This document shows, piece after piece, positions 60,445 through 64,000 of a stretch of 64,000 bases of DNA. The translations under genes were made by a program, and so were the position numbers. How positions within the stretch are numbered: position 1 is the stretch's first letter; each line of letters starts with the position of its first letter. Source of the DNA: Chamaecrista fasciculata (taxonomy: Eukaryota; Streptophyta; Magnoliopsida; Fabales; Fabaceae); the NCBI GenBank assembly GCA_003254925.1, contig QANZ01039468.1, positions 78,466 through 142,465 on the forward strand. Direction: 5' to 3'. Under the pieces are notes generated by a model that was not told where the DNA came from, did not search any database, and worked only from the letters and a program-made list of their open reading frames with translations.

Positions 60445-60822
60445 GGCAAAAGTACATTTTTTGTCTCCAAACTTTAAATCAACTTTCAATATTGTCCCTA
60501 ACGTTTTTTTGTTATCAATTTATTCATAATATTTCATATTTTGGTCAATTTTATCCTTTGATTAACTTCTTTCAATAAATTAATGACAAACTTCATTTTT
60601 TGTTTACAATTTGAATTTGGATTTAAGTTTAATTTACTATCACTTTTACATTAAATGTTGTCATTAGCCACTTAGAATCTGTCATTAAATTTTTACTAAA
60701 GTAAGAACAATGAATAGATCGATTAAAATATAAATCATTGGTGATGAAATTGATAACAAAAAAACTTGGGGACGAAATTGAAAGTTGATGTAAAATTTGA
60801 GGACAAAAAGAGTGTTCTTGCC
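60445..60822. mobile_element. MITE of the GGCAAAAGTA family, array unit C
   Basis: Third copy at the same relative position, starting GGCAAAAGTACATTTTTTG and ending TGTTCTTGCC. Confidence 0.75.
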
Positions 60823-60996
60823 AAGATTAAATTAAAACTTTGACAACTTTTTATGTTATACCAACCCAAATCATAAGAATTTCGTATTTTGTAATAAGTG
60901 ATAAATCGCAAAATTACTTGAATATTATTTGGTTGGTCCAAAAATGAAGTTTTATTTTGTAAAGACATTGATGTTATCAAAACCATTTCTAACATT

Positions 60997-61200
60997 GCTT
61001 ATAAAAGTTGACTCAGTTGGTAACGAGTCAACTCATAATCCATATGGTCTTGAGTTTGATTCTTGCTGCCAATGTGAAAGTCTTGTCGATAGACGATTTG
61101 TAAGTACCTCTATAAGCGCTCATAGAGCCTGGAAGTATGTCCTCGCCTTGGTGGGCCTCCAAGGCCCAACTCACCTAAACTCTTGATTGCCCAAAAAAAA
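60997..61200 (+). mobile_element. Full-length tRNA-derived SINE
   Basis: The tRNA-like head has an A-box-like TGACTCAGTTGGTAACGAGTC and a B-box-like TTGAGTTTGATTC. The body shares AGACGATTTGTAAGTACCTC and GGGCCTCCAAGGCCCAACTC with the copy at 50902 and ends GATTGCCC plus nine A. Flanks CATTTCTAACATT and CACTACTAAAATTT look like an imperfect target duplication, and the other array units have one uninterrupted version. It was inserted after the array formed. Confidence 0.75.
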
Positions 61201-61258
61201 ACACTACTAAAATTTCAAAATTGCTACTTATTTCCAATTCTTTACTTTAAAAATTAAA

Positions 61259-61460
61259 GGCAAAAGTATCATTTTCGTCCCCAAATTTTATATAAACTTT
61301 AATTTTGTCCCCATTGTTTTTTTTCTATCATATTCGTTCCCTATGTTTCACATTTTGGTCAATTTTATCATTTGACTAACTTCTTTCAGTAAATTAATGA
61401 CAAACTTTATCATGTTTTTCAATTTGAATCTTTTACTATTAATTTTATCCTTTGAAACTT
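61259..61460. mobile_element. MITE of the GGCAAAAGTA family, truncated
   Basis: A fourth array copy begins GGCAAAAGTATCATTTTCG and has the left arm and TTTATCATTTGACTAACTTC, but the right arm is lost after about 61460. Confidence 0.65.
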
Positions 61461-61784
61461 TTTCTAGATCTCAATGTTCATTGCCATTGTTGTTACACTA
61501 TTATGATGGCCAAATATATTGCACTGAATGGACCAAAAATGACTTTTCATCACCATTATTGAATAATAATGTATTGGGCAATTTGATATATCACTTGCAA
61601 CTCATGGAATATAGATCGGAAATATCAATGTTATTATTTCCTTGCTATGAATTTTATTAGGAAACCATCTCCCAAAAGACTTTTTGGGAAAAACATTCAA
61701 AGTAGATTAAAACTTAAATATTTTTATTTTGAGATTACATTCTTGTAGATTGTCCAAGGCAAAAAAAACTAAAAAGAAAAAAAT

Positions 61785-62189
61785 CTAATGAGAAGTTGGT
61801 GAAGAACATTTGCTCCAAACTTCATCATTGCTTTCCACAATTTGAGAAACATTTCCTCCGAATGCAGGTGCTTCAAGAATAGGTACTATCAAGTCATCAT
61901 AACATTTCTTTCCCACTTTATTAACTAAGTTGTCGCAACACTCTTTTGTAATAGTGACATTACGATAAACTATACTACTAAATGTGAGATAACTGCAATC
62001 ATCTGTAAACTTTTGTGCGCATTTTATCAAAAAATCGATAAATTCTTCATGCTCTTCTCGTGGTTGGTAGGACGGTGAAGGGCTGCCAAAGCTTTCGACA
62101 TCATTGCTTGATAATATTCTTGGTGTAACTTGCATAACCCAACTAGCATAAAAAAGTAAGGTAATTGTAACTATGATTGTTGATTGTAC
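61785..62189 (-). pseudogene. Prolamin-like gene D, separated from its start codon
   Basis: The frame keeps most of the signal peptide (VQSTIIVTITLLFYASWVMQ) and the full six-cysteine domain (KCAQKFTDDCS, KECCDNL, KKCYDDL, VWSKC). The start codon and promoter of this unit lie 1.3 kb upstream at 63499-63497 and 63591-63580, beyond an insertion at 62190-63491 that falls after codon 2. An internal ATG at MQVTPRILSS could start a protein without signal peptide. Because the rest of the frame is open, the loss looks recent. Confidence 0.75.
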
Positions 62190-63491
62190 TGGTTAACTCA
62201 TATATTGTAATGTTATTTGGTCTTCTTTTATGTTATTTTATAATGTTTTATTATATAAATGACCAGATATATTGCTAGTTTGGTGCCAAGATGTTGTGAT
62301 TTATAATTATATAAAAGTATGCAATTTTGTAGTATTTTCTATATAATATTTGACTTACTAATTTATAGTGTAAATTAGAGATACTGCATAATTGTTTGCT
62401 AGTGGTTTCAGGCCCAATATCACATAATTATAACCACCAAATCTTGAGAATCAAGTTTAAACAAATAAATCTTATCAAGAATCAAGTTGAAGATTTGAAT
62501 TTGATTACATGTTTTGCCTATAAATAGAGCTCATCAATTCTAATTCAGGGAGACCATTTTAGAGCCCCATTTGGACATTGAAGCCTCAACTCGACGTTCT
62601 TCATCATCCAAGGAGTTTATTATTATTGTTGTGTCATCTTTGCTAGTTGTATTTAGACTCTAGTTGCGTTTAGATATAATTACTCTTAGATAATAGTCAT
62701 TAGATCGTTTTAATTCTTTTATAAACAATATTAGTTGTATTTGTCTTGGATGGTTTGATCCATAACTTTTATAATTAATAAAGTTTACTCTTTTTCACAT
62801 TCGGTTGAATTGTGGTCGTTTGACAGAGTGATCTATCTATTGTTTCTATTATGGTCATTGTTTAATTGAGGATTCAAGTGTTTAATTATAAATCGTTTAC
62901 TCGTTTGAGTCGTTTATGATTATCATGATTGATCCATATTTCGTGTTTGCGAGATATAATATTGAATGTGATTTTGCTTGATATAATTATAATAATAACT
63001 TCTCGATTATCTTTATTGGGCTATGATGGTAGACTTTGTGATTATTCTCTAGGGTCATCATCTTCTCATCTCTCATCGATCTTCTTTTATATTTTTTTTA
63101 TTTTCTTTATATTCTTTATTATTTTCTTTATCTTTATAATTATAACTATAAAACATTAAACCTGAATTCATAATTATTTACATAATTAATTTTTTCCTCA
63201 TCCAAGAAGTTCCGTGAGAGATTCGACCTTGGGTTGTGCACTATATTATATCTAATTATTTACAAATTTAGTGACGGAAACTACGTCCGTCACATAAATT
63301 TACTGACGCGCTTTTTAGCGTCCGACGTTGTGACGGACAAATCCGTCACTAAATCACTGCTTTGTGACGAATTTCATGATTTAGTGACGGATTTGTCCGT
63401 CACAAAATTGAATTTTTCTAGTAGTGTAAATATAATATTCGGGTATAATTTTAGTATTAATTTGGCGACACTAATAACAAGTGCTCAGTCA
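62190..63491. mobile_element. Candidate solo LTR that splits gene D
   Basis: A 1.3-kb insertion bounded by TGGTTAAC and CAGTCA, with flanking TGTAC/TATAC as an imperfect 5-bp target duplication. It contains a TATA-like CCTATAAATAGAGCTC, an AT-rich interior and GAGATTCGACCTTGGG near its right part, as in many plant LTRs. It has no coding region. It carries a nested CACTA-type MITE. It was inserted after the array formed, because genes A-C have the empty site. Fossil. Confidence 0.45.
63239..63426. mobile_element. CACTA-type MITE
   Basis: About 188 bp; the right end is TTTTTCTAGTAGTG (complement CACTACTAGAAAAA), the left end CACTATATTATATC. The interior has several GTGACGGAT/ATCCGTCAC inverted words, typical of CACTA terminal regions. 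I found no matching 3-bp target duplication. Confidence 0.5.
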
Positions 63492-63579
63492 TATACCATT
63501 ATTTTTCTAGTTGGGTTGACGATGATTAGGATCGGGTAAAGTTTTTGGATTTGTTTGTGGATATAGAAGAAGAGATGTA

Positions 63580-63591
63580 GGCTTTTATATG
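63580..63591 (-). promoter_or_regulatory. TATA box of gene D, stranded from its gene
   Basis: CATATAAAAGCC on the minus strand at the conserved distance from the old start codon, now 1.4 kb away from the gene D coding body. Confidence 0.55.
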
Positions 63592-63857
63592 ATCCGTGCT
63601 TCCAGTAGCCTACACTATTTGATAACAAAATGTGTTTTTTCTAACTCTCCTTTGTGTGTAACATACAAGTTTGAAACATTTGGCTCCATTCACAAACATA
63701 TGGTTTAGATTCATCAGCGTAGTTTATCTAACGTTAAAGATACGGTGTTATTAAATTGAAACTTGAGAATATTATAAAGGTAACATTGTGTGGTTCCAAA
63801 AAAAAACTTCATGACAGAGGTTTTTATTGATAACATGAATAAAAAAAATACATAGTT

Positions 63858-64000
63858 TTAAAGATCGACCGGTTGAATCAGGAAAATTGGCTAGCGATTC
63901 GAACCGATACTCTTATTAAACTCCTTAGTTTTTTTTTACCAGATATTAAACTCCTTAGTTAACTGATAAAAAGAATTAGGAAAACTAGTGATGAACCGGC
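63858..64000. repeat. AACCGG-type dispersed repeat, cut by the window end
   Basis: Begins near GATCGACCGGTTGAATCAGG and ends with GATGAACCGGC at the window edge. It resembles pieces at 18815, 30990 and 52370 in word content. It hosts the micro-insertion at 63915-63960. Confidence 0.5.
63915..63960 (-). mobile_element. Micro-retroposon, 16-bp perfect duplication
   Basis: ATTAAACTCCTTAGTT stands at 63915-63930 and 63945-63960. Only TTTTTTTACCAGAT lies between, which is ATCTGGT plus A-tail on the minus strand. With a 14-base insert it is one of the shortest cases in the window. Confidence 0.7.

Noticed and set aside
63300-63400. GTGACGG/CCGTCAC repeats taken as a CRISPR-like or operator array
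   Set aside because: The words are inverted repeats at the end of a CACTA-type element in a plant genome; there is no regular repeat-spacer pattern.

Overview
The window is nuclear DNA of a flowering plant, most likely a eudicot. Its genes have many GT-AG introns, the proteins belong to plant families (chloroplast CcdA, NEVERSHED-type ArfGAP, ULTRAPETALA, DUF4408/DUF761, prolamin-like secreted peptides), and the AT-rich intergenic DNA is full of plant transposon debris. The species cannot be named from this sequence. Exons were joined by eye from reading frame, splice sites and remembered family sequences, not from an alignment.

Layout. 1-5.6 kb: a complete 11-exon gene for the thylakoid thiol-disulfide transporter CcdA (+). 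6.5-8.2 kb: a two-exon DUF4408/DUF761 gene (-), convergent with CcdA. 11.3-17.5 kb: an ArfGAP gene like Arabidopsis AGD5/NEVERSHED (-), whose exon 3 is missing at a single-N gap. 20.2-25.4 kb: a cytoplasmic receptor-like kinase (+) with a long coiled-coil tail that is put out of frame by a 44-bp retroposon-tail insertion. 25.8-30.9 kb: a partial second copy of the ArfGAP gene (-) that still holds the exon missing from copy 1. 32.4-33.4 kb: a small conserved plant protein (+). 35.6-36.8 kb: a 5'-truncated LINE. 37.1-38.2 kb: a two-exon gene of unknown function (+). 39.4-43.2 kb: a 12-exon PLP enzyme of the Met_gamma_lyase/aluminium-resistance family (-). 45.6-49.0 kb: an ULTRAPETALA gene (+) with a predicted GC-AG intron. 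49.2-53.1 kb: MITEs, SINEs and a candidate solo LTR. 54-63.6 kb: a tandem array of four prolamin-like secreted cysteine-rich peptide genes (-); the last is split by an insertion. The array also holds a gene-fragment-carrying TIR transposon and repeated copies of one MITE.

The genes are not an operon and mostly do unrelated jobs: redox import into the thylakoid, vesicle traffic, kinase signalling, PLP metabolism, floral chromatin control, and secreted (probably reproductive) peptides. What unites the window is retroposition and local duplication. The most unusual pattern is a set of about a dozen micro-insertions. Each is a scrap of roughly 14-42 nt ending in an A-tail, often with GGCC or CCC just before the tail, flanked by a 9-17 bp direct repeat. 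They look like target-primed retroposon insertions that kept almost nothing but the tail. One broke the kinase gene.
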